Shown here one piece after another: positions 11,088-20,572 of a DNA stretch of 64,000 bases. Source of the DNA: Leishmania panamensis (Eukaryota; Euglenozoa; Kinetoplastea; Trypanosomatida; Trypanosomatidae); the NCBI RefSeq assembly GCF_000755165.1, contig NC_025862.1:559275-623274 (forward strand). Reading direction: 5' to 3'. The stretch's first letter is position 1; the number at the start of each line of letters is the position of its first letter. The notes under the pieces were generated by a model. It did not search any database. It had not been told where the DNA came from and saw only the letters and a list, made by a program, of their open reading frames with translations. The position numbers and the translations under genes are program-made.

Positions 11088-11112
11088 GTGTGTGTGTGTG
11101 TGTGTGTGTGCG
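11088..11112. repeat. (GT)n microsatellite
   Basis: A run of about 12 GT units ending at GTGCGTTGG. Confidence 0.85.
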
Positions 11113-11228
11113 TTGGTCTGTGGTGGTTCTTATGCCACCTTTCTCTCTTGTACTGTCTACATTGCTCACCTTTGTTTCTACCCTTGTACATAGTCGTGCT
11201 GTGCGTTTGTCTGCCTCTCTCTGCATAT

Positions 11229-11286
11229 GCATGTATGTATGTATGTATCTGTATCTATATGTTTGTATGTTTGTTTGTTTGTTTGC
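11229..11286. repeat. TGTA / GTTT tetranucleotide repeat
   Basis: Starts as ATGTATGTATGTATGTAT, becomes interrupted TGTATC units, and ends as four GTTT units. Simple-sequence repeat in a 3' spacer. Confidence 0.85.
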
Positions 11287-11875
11287 AGGTACGCCACATC
11301 TTTCTCTAGTAGTCTCAGTTTGGACATGTTAGCCTTTTCGTCCTTCAGCGTTTGGCGGGGTCGACACACTTTGACATCTCCTCGTGTCTCCGTGCATCAG
11401 CCGTAGCGTCGCTTTTGTTTTCTCTACCGTGCGCATTACGACGTTGTATCCGAAGTCAGAGGGACGGGAGGTTGACGCTAAGAGATGTACGGGGGCGCTT
11501 GGATGTGTGCAGAAGCGAGTGTGAGATGGAGGTCCAAAGCAGGGCACGAGGGATGCTGTGAGGCGGGGATGCGTAATTCAAGGTAAATTATCAACTGCTT
11601 CGCCTCCTTTCTTTTCTAGCTCTTGCTGTAATGCGCTTTTGCTCAACATGAGGAGATTACAGACCATATTATCGTTTGTCTCTACGCGTGGTATGTGCGC
11701 CGAAGTCCTGAGCTAAACTGAGCAACCCCGCGAATGGGCTTCTCTGCCCATCTGTCTGTTATTCATTTTCTCTCGTATCCCTCCCGCTCACGTGAAGCGC
11801 ACCATACTCAGTGAACACTGAACATGGCTTGGAATCTTTCGGTAAGCTGGCTGTATATCTGTTTCCGAGGGGGGC

Positions 11876-12380
11876 TCGCAGTGCCTCCTGATGGCGGTGG
11901 GGGTGGGCTGACACGCCTCAGCGCGCGGCATCCAGTGCCCCGTACCCCCACGCCGTGTGTGTGGGGAGCCAGGCCGCCCCCCTGCCAATGCCGAGCTGCC
12001 TCTGGTGGTGGCTGGGCCAGGGCGATGTGTCGCTGCGGATGTCGGCGGTGTGGTGCTGGGTGGCGTGGCGGATGCCTGCGGGGGCGGGCGCGTCTGTGCC
12101 ATGCATGTGATGGGCTGGGCGCCCGGGTGACCCGAGCGTCTCTCGCCCGGCCCTCACTGCCCACTGGTGTGGGGAGCGTGAGGCACGCCGAGGGACGCCC
12201 CGGCCGGCGGCCGGCACGGTGGGGGGCTGCTGTGAGGGGTGCCTGCGGAGCGTGTGGCGGGCCTAGCCTGGGGCAGGGTCGGTGCTCAGGCCACCGGGTC
12301 GGCGCGCTGCTGTGCGGCGCAGTGGGGGTCGAGCGGCGTCTGGGCTGGCGCTGTGTGGCAGGGCGTGTGGACGTGTTGAC
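11876..12380 (+). mobile_element. SIDER-like GC-rich retroposon, copy 2 (longest)
   Basis: The fullest copy, ~505 bases, from TCGCAGTGCC to GTGTTGAC. It is about 99% alike to copy 1 over their shared part, and differs from copy 3 at only a handful of positions. The boundary with unique flank is sharp on both sides (GGGGGGC before, GTGGAATCG after). GC content is well above the neighbouring spacer. It is same-sense with the genes and lies upstream of the 13142 gene. Family assignment as SIDER rests on size, location and the old copy at 52228; a consensus comparison would decide. Frames of 220-290 aa on both strands are composition artefacts. Confidence 0.7.
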
Positions 12381-13141
12381 GTGGAATCGAATTAATCGAA
12401 GTAGAATGAAAGCTAGGCAACAAAGGCCGTGCAGGGCGTCTGCGTTGTCTCTAAGCACTAAGGAAAGGGGAGTAAGCGGCAAGCACAACCAGAGGTAGCA
12501 AAGACTGTCTTGTAGATGTGATCGGCGACGTTTTCCTGTAGTGTTTGCCCCTGCGCGCATTAAGGGGGGCTGGGGCAGGAAAGGATAATACGACGCGGGC
12601 TCACATATGATGTGGCATGCGCGCCTACAGAAATGAAGCATATCGCATCGCAGGGTGGGCCTTGTGCCACGCATTATCTGGCCGCCTTGTGCGGTTTCTG
12701 TACGGCTCTGTAGCTACACGATTAACTTGATAGAGTGCCACCGCATGAGGGTAGGGCTGGTGCTGCGCGCTTATTTACCATTCCCTCATTCTCCCGACAA
12801 ACCACTAGCAGAGCCGATGTCTAGTTTCTTCAAAGTGTGAGATGCATCCGCTCTCTGCTTTTCAGTAGAGTTCTCCCCCGCATTCTTATGATTTCCCGTG
12901 TCTCTCATTCTCTTATCCTTCTGAGTGTCGTCACGTCTCTGGCGCGACTTCCTCACTTTCTAGTGCACATTTTGGTAGCCTTTCAAGCGTGTGAGCATAG
13001 CAGATCAGGATCGCACGCTTCGGTCAGCCGCTGTGCTGGTGCCGCAAGGGAGAGGTCAAGGGACCTGAGCCAGCTGAGCAGAAAAGAAGTCATTACTCCA
13101 ATCAGAATAGCCATCAGTCGTAGTGATCGAGGCGCATCAAC
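12381..13141 (+). other. Spacer and 5' UTR before the 13142 gene
   Basis: Unique sequence of mixed composition, then a pyrimidine-rich block at 12868-12960. No coding frame is supported. Confidence 0.5.
12868..12963 (+). promoter_or_regulatory. Pyrimidine tract with candidate splice acceptor
   Basis: T/C-rich tract ending CTCACTTTCTAG, with AG at 12962-12963, about 180 bases before the ATG at 13142. Inferred spliced-leader acceptor. Confidence 0.35.
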
Positions 13142-13867
13142 ATGCCTGGACTCAGCAGCGTGTGGCGATGGCTACGCGGGGAGCCGGCGATCCCAGGCGT
13201 CGTGTACAGTGATCAGCTTCAGAACGTCAAAGAGGAGCTCGAGTGCCAGCAAAACATCCGGTGGGCCGGAAACCTGCGCAACGTACGGCTCGAGTCGGCG
13301 CCGGACCTCATCGTGCGCACCAGCAGCAGCACTGCCGCACTACCTGGCCCGGAGGCGGAGCCGTACACCTTCTGGGAGCGTATCGGGCTTGTCCCGGTGC
13401 ACCCTTCGCGTGTGCGGGCAAGGCAGTATTATCACCCAATCACGGATTTCGCCCTGTACGACTATGACGAAATCTCGCCAGAGGAGAAGGAGCTCACGGC
13501 GAGGTGGATGGCACGCGTTATGGAGTTCAACGGTGCAACGCCTGCCGGCATCCTCTGTGCAGCGGGCTGCGTGGTGCTTCCATTGCACACGGTCTACCGT
13601 ATGCCACTTCTGGTCGCGGCTGGCATCACCGGCGTGGCGGTGGAGGTGACACGGGCGTACATGGCGGCCTCACAGCAGCGGCAGGACTTGGACGACTTCC
13701 TGCTCGCGAAGGAGATCTGGTATATAAAAAATGTGGAAACCTACCAGCTCGGCCTCCCCCGCATCCCCCGCGGGCGTGAGCGAGAGTACCAGCAGTACGT
13801 CGATGGAGGGGGGTCGATGCAGTCGCAAGACCTTCCTGAGGAGCTGGCGCGAGACTTGCACCTTTGA
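13142..13867 (+). CDS. Conserved kinetoplastid two-TM protein, function unknown
   Basis: 241 aa from ATG 13142 (context AACATG). It starts MPGLSSVWRWLRGEPAIPGV. Two closely spaced hydrophobic stretches at residues ~133-152 and ~156-176 (GILCAAGCVVLPLHTVY, then LLVAAGITGVAVEV) form a likely hairpin. The flanks are charged: an acidic loop 'YDYDEISPEEKE' before and a basic 'PRIPRGREREYQQY' after. A short amphipathic N-terminus and a TM hairpin would suit a mitochondrial inner-membrane protein, but no targeting motif is certain. Not recognised by family. Codon usage and length look normal for a real gene, and it is the first of three compact genes lying between repeat copies 2 and 3. Confidence 0.8.
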   Translation: MPGLSSVWRWLRGEPAIPGVVYSDQLQNVKEELECQQNIRWAGNLRNVRLESAPDLIVRTSSSTAALPGPEAEPYTFWERIGLVPVHPSRVRARQYYHPITDFALYDYDEISPEEKELTARWMARVMEFNGATPAGILCAAGCVVLPLHTVYRMPLLVAAGITGVAVEVTRAYMAASQQRQDLDDFLLAKEIWYIKNVETYQLGLPRIPRGREREYQQYVDGGGSMQSQDLPEELARDLHL

Positions 13868-14828
13868 AGGTGGAGGCGCACCTGCGGCTGACACGTACGT
13901 GCGCACCCCCCGCTCACTGAGGACTTGGTGGTGTGGGGTGGTGTGTCAAGGCACATACCACACTACGTTTGCTAGTATTTTCTGGGCCCGTGTCCTTCGT
14001 GACGGAGGGCGACCTGCTTTTGCCGCTAGAGAGCACAACGAGGCGGCATGTAGAGCGCAAGTGGTATGGGGAGTGCGGCGCACAAGACGTTGGGCTCGCA
14101 TTTTGCGCAACCTGAAAAACGAGATGACGCAACGCTGCACTTTGTCGCCGTTGTGACGTGCCTCGTTCCCCACCCCCGCCCGCTACTCATCACGCGAGGA
14201 GTTGCCATCTCGGTGCTTCGGGCGGTAGATGGTCACCATCATTTCTCTCCCTTGGACTACCCCATACCCTCACCCTGTCCGCTCCTTCGTGCTTACTTTC
14301 CTATTGTACAGACACTCCAAGATAGCTGGACCAGCCGCCACGCTGTGTCTGCGCGAGGAAGTGGTGGACAAGCAGGGACGAGGCCTGGATTAGACCAGCC
14401 GCTGCAACCTCGTTCAATCTCGTACAACCCAGGCTGCCACTGCGCCCCCCCCCCTGAGGAGAGACAAAGTCAAACAAACTAACACGAGCCAAGACAGGGA
14501 AGAAAAGGAGCGTTGGCTACCACAAGAAGAGGCGCACGCTCTGCACCTTACGCAGCGAACGTTCATTCTCAGGCGCAGACTGCCTCTTGCCGTCTCCGCT
14601 AGACCAAACGAGAGGAAGTGCATCCCTGCGTAGGTCGTGAGTTGTAGTCGCTGTGCTTGTGCGTCTGTTTGGCAAGGCCAGTGTGTCTGCTGCTCTCGAT
14701 GTGGTCTGCTCCATCGGCCCAGCTGGTGGGAGAGAAGAAAGCGAGAGTGTGCGCGGCGACGTCCCCGTCACTGACGCCAACGACTGAGAAGAAAAGCCAA
14801 AGCAAAAGACGTGGTGGGGAGCAAAGAA
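13868..14828 (+). other. Intergenic spacer
   Basis: Holds the 3' UTR of the 13142 gene and the leader of NMNAT. There is a 10-C run near 14446. No frame has coding character. Confidence 0.5.
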
Positions 14829-15752
14829 ATGTTATCCTCTACTGCCGCCCCCTATGCATTGCGGACGGACAAGCTAAAGCCACTTGAGGGCTGCGCAGCT
14901 AGTTGCCCCACCTCAACTGCAGAAGCGGCATCACAAGTTACACCCTTACTGCAGCCGGTCGTTCTCGTAATCTGCGGCAGTTTTAACCCCATCCACAACG
15001 CGCATCTAAAGCTTTACGACGCCGCAAAACGATCCATAGAGGGCGTTGATGGCCGTGTGGTTCTTGGCGGCTTCCTTTCCCCTGTCGGTGACGCCTACGG
15101 CAAACCGGGATTGCGCTGTGCGGCTGATCGTGTGCAGGTCATGGAGAAGGCACTTTGCCACCACCCTGACCTCAATGTCGACACGTGGGAGTGCCAGCAG
15201 CCCACGTACACGCGCACCTTCTTTGTGCTGCGCGCGCTGGAGGAGCACGTCAACGCTTGGTATGCTCAATCGGAGCCAGCGGCCATGGAGTGGCTTACCT
15301 CGCATGGACGCCACGTGCGCGTTGTTTTCGCATGTGGCGCCGATCTCTTCTTCTCCTTTTGGCGCCCAGGCTGCTGGTCGCTATGCCTGCTGCGACAACT
15401 CCTCGACTCCTTCCCGCTGGTTGTTGTCCAACGCGGCGGTGCTCGAGGCAGCATCAGCGACTCCGATGACTTCGCGCGTGTGTGCCAGACGGCTCCGCTT
15501 CTGTGGGAGACGGCGGAGGATGGAGAGAGAATTGAGATCGACATGTTGCGATATACCTTTACTTTCGCGGCCTTTTCCGCGCCCGACGACACATCCTCGA
15601 CAGCAGTGCGGAATGCGGTGATGGAACTTGCAAAGACGCCGGTAGACGAAGTGACGGCGCGCACAGCGCTGCAGTCGCGTCTCCGCACCATGCTCCCCGA
15701 GGCGGCAATCCAGCTGGTGGTGGATCTCTACGGAGAGGGGCTTCCGTCCTGA
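14829..15752 (+). CDS. NMNAT: Nicotinamide/nicotinate mononucleotide adenylyltransferase
   Basis: 307 aa from ATG 14829; the frame extends a little upstream only through a GTG. It joins NMN (or NaMN) and ATP to form NAD(+) (or deamido-NAD) and pyrophosphate, the last common step of NAD synthesis. Seen: the nucleotidyltransferase signature 'CGSFNPIHNAHLKL' at residues ~48-61 (the (H/T)xGH class, here HNAH), 'GGFLSPVGDAYGK' shortly after as in eukaryotic NMNATs, the central 'WECQQPTYTRTF' (~res 120), 'VVFACGADLFFSF' (~res 166), and the C-terminal 'SSTAVRNAV' (residues ~256-264) equivalent to the ISSTxxR motif. There is an N-terminal extension of ~45 residues before the fold. Leishmania lacks de novo NAD synthesis, so salvage depends on this step. 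Family assignment is firm. Confidence 0.93.
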   Translation: MLSSTAAPYALRTDKLKPLEGCAASCPTSTAEAASQVTPLLQPVVLVICGSFNPIHNAHLKLYDAAKRSIEGVDGRVVLGGFLSPVGDAYGKPGLRCAADRVQVMEKALCHHPDLNVDTWECQQPTYTRTFFVLRALEEHVNAWYAQSEPAAMEWLTSHGRHVRVVFACGADLFFSFWRPGCWSLCLLRQLLDSFPLVVVQRGGARGSISDSDDFARVCQTAPLLWETAEDGERIEIDMLRYTFTFAAFSAPDDTSSTAVRNAVMELAKTPVDEVTARTALQSRLRTMLPEAAIQLVVDLYGEGLPS

Positions 15753-16398
15753 CAGGGCACGCAGTAGGTAGATGAAGGCGAGGCGGCAGCGAGTAGAGTG
15801 AGGAGGCAGCCGTGCTGCAGTTGTCACGAGAGCACAGTGCGGCTCCCGTGGGCGTACCCCCCTTTCATCCTCTGTTCACCATTGATCTAGAGTGTTGAAC
15901 ATGGGCGTGCCTAGCTCTTGTATCGCTTCTTTGCAGAACATATCATGTGACACGGGCGACACGATACAATGCACAATGAGTGATGCACACAGTCATGCTG
16001 CCAGCGAATCAAGTGCGCCCTCTCCAGCACTGTTCCCTGTTTCTCTCTTTAATTTCAAGGAACACATCAGTTACACGGCACTATCAGACAGGACTCATCA
16101 TACGCGTGTTTGCTGCCGTTAACCTTGATGCGTTGAGTCCCTTTTAGTGAACCATACACTGCAACTTTCAGAGACTCAACGTCTCTCTTACCTGTTCCTG
16201 CCACTGTCTTCCCCGTTGTGACACCCCTGCCTCCTCCCTCCTCCTCGATTGACTGTCACGTGCGTTCGTTGCTCTATTTCGCTTCTCCCACCTCTGGAGT
16301 TGCGTGGACCAGTACGGGAGCAGAAGCCCACATCACCCTTTTCTCTCGTCCTCACGCACGCACCGCCATTTTAACCCACGCGAGCAAGGGGCACGGCC
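15753..16398 (+). other. Intergenic spacer and 5' UTR
   Basis: Mixed sequence with pyrimidine tracts at 16195-16250 and 16333-16352 that probably serve splicing of the cytochrome b5 gene. No other gene is seen. Confidence 0.5.
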
Positions 16399-17058
16399 AT
16401 GGCCAAGACGTCGTCGCCTCTGGCCTCTTCCAGCTTGGGGGCGTCGCCGCACCGCACAAAGACGTCGCTCAAGCAGACGCGCCTCGTCTCATTCTTCTCC
16501 TGCCTCCGGTGTAGGGCGCTGGCCGAACATCACTCCAACGGCAGAGCACTGGCGATTTTTCTGCTGCTCATCGTCATTGCCTGCGCTGCTTTGTCGAACT
16601 GCGGCATCCGCAACTTCTCTTTTGTGCAACGGCCGATTGCGCCGAGCGAGCGGCCTGGCAGAGAAGTTCCGAAGGCAGCGAGGGAAAGCGCATCACCATT
16701 CATAACGACAGCGACGCCGGGCATCGCACTTCACAGCGATCCGCGAGACGCAGCAGCGGAGAAGGCCATGAGGTATGCAGAGAAGTTCTACGAGACGGCC
16801 GGCCGCTTGCGGTGTCCGCAGCCGCAGCGCTACACACAGGAGGAAGTGGCACAGCACAAGACACAAGAGGACTTGTGGATTACGGTGGATGGCAACGTAC
16901 TGAATGTTAGCGCGTTTCTGCCACAGCACCCTGGCGGGGACGTGCTACTGGACGGCGCCGGTGGGCAGGACATGGCGACGGTGTTTGCCTCCTTCCACAA
17001 CCCCTCGTCTGTAAGGCTCTTAGCGAACTTCTGCATTGGCCGTATCCTATTACAGTGA
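16399..17058 (+). CDS. Membrane-anchored cytochrome b5-like protein
   Basis: 219 aa from ATG 16399 (GGCCATGGCC). Residues ~50-70 (ALAIFLLLIVIACAALSNCG) form one TM helix after a basic Ser/Thr-rich N-terminus, so the protein is probably a signal-anchored type II protein. Residues ~140-219 are a cytochrome b5 heme-binding domain: YTQEEVAQH, then 'WITVDGNVLNVSAFLPQHPGGD' with axial His177 in HPGGD and the second axial His200 in 'SFHNPSS'. The domain is C-terminal, opposite to the usual tail-anchored b5. It would carry electrons, for instance to desaturases or reductases; the partner is unknown. Directly preceded by NMNAT. Confidence 0.88.
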   Translation: MAKTSSPLASSSLGASPHRTKTSLKQTRLVSFFSCLRCRALAEHHSNGRALAIFLLLIVIACAALSNCGIRNFSFVQRPIAPSERPGREVPKAARESASPFITTATPGIALHSDPRDAAAEKAMRYAEKFYETAGRLRCPQPQRYTQEEVAQHKTQEDLWITVDGNVLNVSAFLPQHPGGDVLLDGAGGQDMATVFASFHNPSSVRLLANFCIGRILLQ

Positions 17059-17856
17059 GGTAGGCGAGCACGTGTGCGTGTGTGGGTGCGTTGGTTGCAC
17101 TCTTGCTTCTGCTATCGAATAAGACACAGCGAAGAGGAGACGCCAAACCGACACTGCCGTTGTCATTCCCTCGTGCCAATACCTCTTCTCCACTTTCTCT
17201 CTTTTTCGCCCCTCTCCTCTCGAGTGATGTGCTTGTCTTGAGCTGCGTTACACGCCCAGGCTCTGCTTCTATCAGCTGCCAGAGAAAGGGTGTGACGCAT
17301 GAGAGTCACCCCACGCCTTTCCCTTCAGCCCCCCCCCCCCAATCTCGGCGAAGGGACCGGGAATGTGGCCTCACTGCCCTGTAGTCGGTCTGTAAGATGT
17401 GCGTCTAACGGGCAAACTTGGGCATACGACATCCTCTTTCGCTTCCAAATCACTCTTTCGCCGGCGCAATACAACTCCAGGTACACTACGCGCAGGCGGT
17501 GTTACCAGCGGGCTGTTATTTCCAGTGCTTCATATCTACCACTTTACTTCATCGACTAAGAGTTTGCGCGCGTGAATGTGTCGGAGTACAGCCACCACCG
17601 ACCTCACTCACCTCTCTGCCTCCCTGCCCCCATTTCCCTCCTGTGCTCTTGCCGCTGAGCAGCAGCGGCGCTTCCTTGTCTTCCCCTCAGGCTCTGAAAC
17701 ACATCCGAGCGTGAACCGCATTGTCACTGACGCACCTGGACCACGCCTATACAGCTCTACGGGGTTCCTTCTGAATCTGCCTTGCCCTCGCGAGCACACC
17801 AGCGTGTGTGTTCTTTCCGCTCTCGTGCTGCTTTGGACTTCCATGTTCTTTCCCCC
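17059..17856 (+). other. Spacer between cytochrome b5 gene and repeat copy 3
   Basis: T/C-rich spacer with a poly-C run near 17330-17340. No gene is recognised. Confidence 0.5.
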
Positions 17857-18345
17857 GATGGCGGTGGGGGTGGGCTGACACGCCTCAGCGCGCGGCATCC
17901 TGTGCCCCGTACCCCCACCCCGTGTGTGGGGAGCCAGGCCGCCCCCCTGCCAATGCCGAGCCGCCTCTGGTGGTGGCTGGGCCAGGGCGATGTGTCGCTG
18001 CGGATGTCGGCGGTGTGGTGCTGGGTGGCGTGGCGGATGCCTGCGGGGGCGGGCGCGTCTGTGCCATGCATGTGATGGGCTGGGCGCCCGGGTGACCCGA
18101 GCGTCTCTCGCCCGGCCCTCACTGCCCACTGGTGTGGGGAGCGTGAGGCACGCCGAGGGACGCCCCGGCCGGCGGCCGGCACGGTGGGGGGCTGCTGTGA
18201 GGGGTGCCTGCGGAGCGTGTGGCGGGCCTAGCCTGGGGCAGGGTCGGTGCTCAGGCCACCGGGTCGGCGCGCTGCTGTGCGGCGCAGTGGGGGTCGAGCG
18301 GCGTCTGGGCTGGCGCTGTGTGGCAGGGCGTGTGGATGCGTTGAC
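17857..18345 (+). mobile_element. SIDER-like GC-rich retroposon, copy 3
   Basis: ~489 bases beginning CGATGGCGGTGGGGGTGG and ending TTGAC. It is ~99% alike to copy 2, but lacks the first ~15 bases that copies 1 and 2 share, and has a two-base shorter GTGT run. It lies between the cytochrome b5 gene and the lactone oxidase gene. Together with copy 2 it forms a direct repeat around the 13142-17058 three-gene block. Family assignment as for copy 2. Confidence 0.7.
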
Positions 18346-18795
18346 AGGAAATCCTCAAATTATTTCAGTCTTGTGGTCACTATCGCTTTCGTTGTGTCCT
18401 TCTCGTTCTCTCTTTTGCTGCCTCTTTCAGTGACTCTCTCGTGTTCACCGTGTGTATGTGCTGCTCTCCCACATGTGCATAGAGTTTAATAGCTCGTGTT
18501 TCTCGAATGTTTCTCTCTGCTTCTGCATCTCCTACTGTGGTCACAGTCTCGCGCTCCACCTCCCCTTCCGTGCGACCCTCCTCTGTCGCCCTGGCCTTCT
18601 CCATCTCTTCTTCCCTCTCGGAGCCTCGTTTTTTCACGACGCGGACTTCGGCTTCAGTCAGTCGTGTACCACCTTTTAATCCCGACTACTGCGTGCCTCT
18701 CTTCTCAGCTGCTGCTCTGTAGTGTGTCATCATCTCTACCCTCTCGTCTTCATTCATTTTCCCCATCGTATTGTTCCTCTTTTGTATGTTAACTA
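18346..18795 (+). other. 5' leader region of the lactone oxidase gene
   Basis: C/T-rich throughout, including a tract at 18735-18785 that runs nearly to the ATG. No AG lies between that tract and the start, so the acceptor is probably one of the AGs around 18700-18725. Confidence 0.45.
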
Positions 18796-20292
18796 ATGCC
18801 TCTTCAACTTCCGGCAAGTCGGTGGACGAACCTCGCTGGCATCGGCTTGTGCCATCCATCGCACCACCACTACCCCACCAGCACCGAGGATGTGCAGCGG
18901 ATCGTCGAGTTTGTGCGCTCCCAGAAGGGTAAGTGCCGTGTTGCGGGAGGGGGCAGGAGCCCGAACACGGCAACTTTCACGAATGAGCACCTAATCCACA
19001 TGGAGCACATGTCGCGCATCTTGTCGATCGACACCGTCGCACGCACCATCACGTGCGAGGCGGGGGCGGTTATGGAGGAGGTGATGAAGTCGCTCGACAA
19101 GGTGGGTCTCATGGTGCGCTGCGTGCCATCCTACGTCAGTACCACTGTCGGTGGCTGCATCGCCACGGCTACGCACAGCAGTGGCATTCGGTGTAATTGC
19201 CTCTCGGACTACGTGCGAGGATTGAAGATCGTGGACGGCTGCGCAATGATTCGCACGCTGGCCACTGGCAAGGATGACGCAGAGCTGCGGCTGGCCGCCT
19301 GCCACCTCGGCGTGATGGGCGTGGTCACGGAGGTCACACTGGAGGTGCAGCCGCGAGTTCAGTGGAAGGTGGTGAGTCAGCCGCTGTCCATGACGGATGC
19401 AACAAACACTGCGCTCGTGGCGGAGAAGGTGAAGTCGACAGAGTACTACAGGTGGTGGTGGGTTCCGCACACCGAGGGCTGCTACGAATCCTACGGCAGT
19501 GTTGAGGACGTGCCGGACATGTCCCCCAAATCCCCACTTCGCGAAACCCTCGGGCTGCAGTGCGAAACTCCGGTGAAGCCGTCGCCTGCTGCTTCGCGGA
19601 CAGCAAGCAACACCAGCGACAGCGCCGACAGCAGCACCTCTCTTGTTGTGAAGATGGTCCTCAAGTACATTGCCACAGACTTCGTACGGCATCAGATGGT
19701 GGAGTGGAGCTTGTGGGCAGCATGCCTGTACCCGAATCTTCAGCCATACGTGAACAAGGCCTATCAGCGAGTCTTCTACTCGGCCCCACAGGTACAGTGC
19801 GGGTCGGCGCTGGAGTGCTTCACCTTCGACTGCCTCTTTAAGCAGTGGGCCAACGAGTGGGCTATTGACGCCTCGCGGGCCGTGGAGGCGTTCAACCGAT
19901 TGCGAGGCATGGTCGACCGTGAGGGCATGCTACTACACTTCCCTGTCGAATTCCGCTTCACGGCGCCAGATTTGTCGGACATGTCCCCTGCTGTGGGGCG
20001 GTCAACATGCTGGATTGGCGTGGTGATGTACCGCCCCCGCGGACGAGAAGCGCGCGACACACACCGCTGCTACCAGGGCTTCTGTCGCTTGATGGAGGAG
20101 ATGGGTGGCCGTCCACACTGGGCCAAGTATTACGACTGGGGCCATCACGAGATAACGGCGGCCTACGGCGACCACTGGAAGCGCTTTCTGGCGCTGCGCC
20201 GCAGGATGGACCCCGATGACATCTTTGTGAACAGGTGGTTCAGCAACCTGATATCGCCTGACCGCGTGAACAGCACCGAGTGTGCGCACTAG
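18796..20292 (+). CDS. ALO: Aldonolactone oxidase (D-arabinono/L-galactono-1,4-lactone oxidase type)
   Basis: 498 aa from ATG 18796. FAD enzyme that oxidises an aldono-1,4-lactone to ascorbate or an analogue, the terminal step of vitamin C-type synthesis; in trypanosomes it is reported to be glycosomal. Seen: N-terminal FAD-binding PCMH fold (YPTSTEDVQRIV, then 'CRVAGGGRSPN' at ~res 47-57, 'TITCEAGAVMEEVM', 'TTVGGCIATATHSSG') and the C-terminal ALO domain with 'HWAKYYDW', 'HWKRFLALRRRMDPDDIFVN'. In enzymes with covalent FAD the residue before SP is His; here it is Arg54, consistent with the non-covalent flavin reported for trypanosome homologues. A Ser/Thr-rich insert lies at ~res 258-275. 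No C-terminal PTS1 tripeptide is seen. Confidence 0.92.
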   Translation: MPLQLPASRWTNLAGIGLCHPSHHHYPTSTEDVQRIVEFVRSQKGKCRVAGGGRSPNTATFTNEHLIHMEHMSRILSIDTVARTITCEAGAVMEEVMKSLDKVGLMVRCVPSYVSTTVGGCIATATHSSGIRCNCLSDYVRGLKIVDGCAMIRTLATGKDDAELRLAACHLGVMGVVTEVTLEVQPRVQWKVVSQPLSMTDATNTALVAEKVKSTEYYRWWWVPHTEGCYESYGSVEDVPDMSPKSPLRETLGLQCETPVKPSPAASRTASNTSDSADSSTSLVVKMVLKYIATDFVRHQMVEWSLWAACLYPNLQPYVNKAYQRVFYSAPQVQCGSALECFTFDCLFKQWANEWAIDASRAVEAFNRLRGMVDREGMLLHFPVEFRFTAPDLSDMSPAVGRSTCWIGVVMYRPRGREARDTHRCYQGFCRLMEEMGGRPHWAKYYDWGHHEITAAYGDHWKRFLALRRRMDPDDIFVNRWFSNLISPDRVNSTECAH

Positions 20293-20572
20293 ACAGTCCT
20301 GATAACTGCCATATTTTGCCTGTGTGGACCAGAGTGCTGCAAGGCAGCCTGCGGCTGTGTGCCCACCTCTACGCTTTCTCATCCACAACGTTACAGAGGA
20401 GCCCTCTCAGCCCTCTCTCTCTCTCTGAGGCTCATCTGCTTGTTCTAGTATATACTGTGGTGAGGACTCGCTTTGTATTTTGAATTGCAGTCGTCCGCCA
20501 GTCGACCCCTGAGCTGCACTATCTCCTCGGCTTCAACTCTCTGCCTCTCCTCTTTCCACAGACGGATGGTGA
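20293..20572 (+). other. 3' UTR of lactone oxidase gene
   Basis: CT-rich spacer with (CT)n near 20407-20427. No gene. Confidence 0.5.

Larger units (their letters stand above)
10371..11875 (+). other. Spacer with GT and TGTA microsatellites
   Basis: Holds the 3' UTR of the ubiquitin-like gene, two long GT runs and a TGTA/GTTT block (listed separately), and otherwise T/C-rich sequence. No coding frame is supported. Confidence 0.55.

Noticed and set aside
11808..12674. 288-codon minus-strand frame over repeat copy 2, and similar 100-280 codon frames over copies 1 and 3
   Set aside because: The frames follow the GC-rich repeat in every copy on both strands, have Arg/Pro/Gly-only composition, and shift with small indels between copies.
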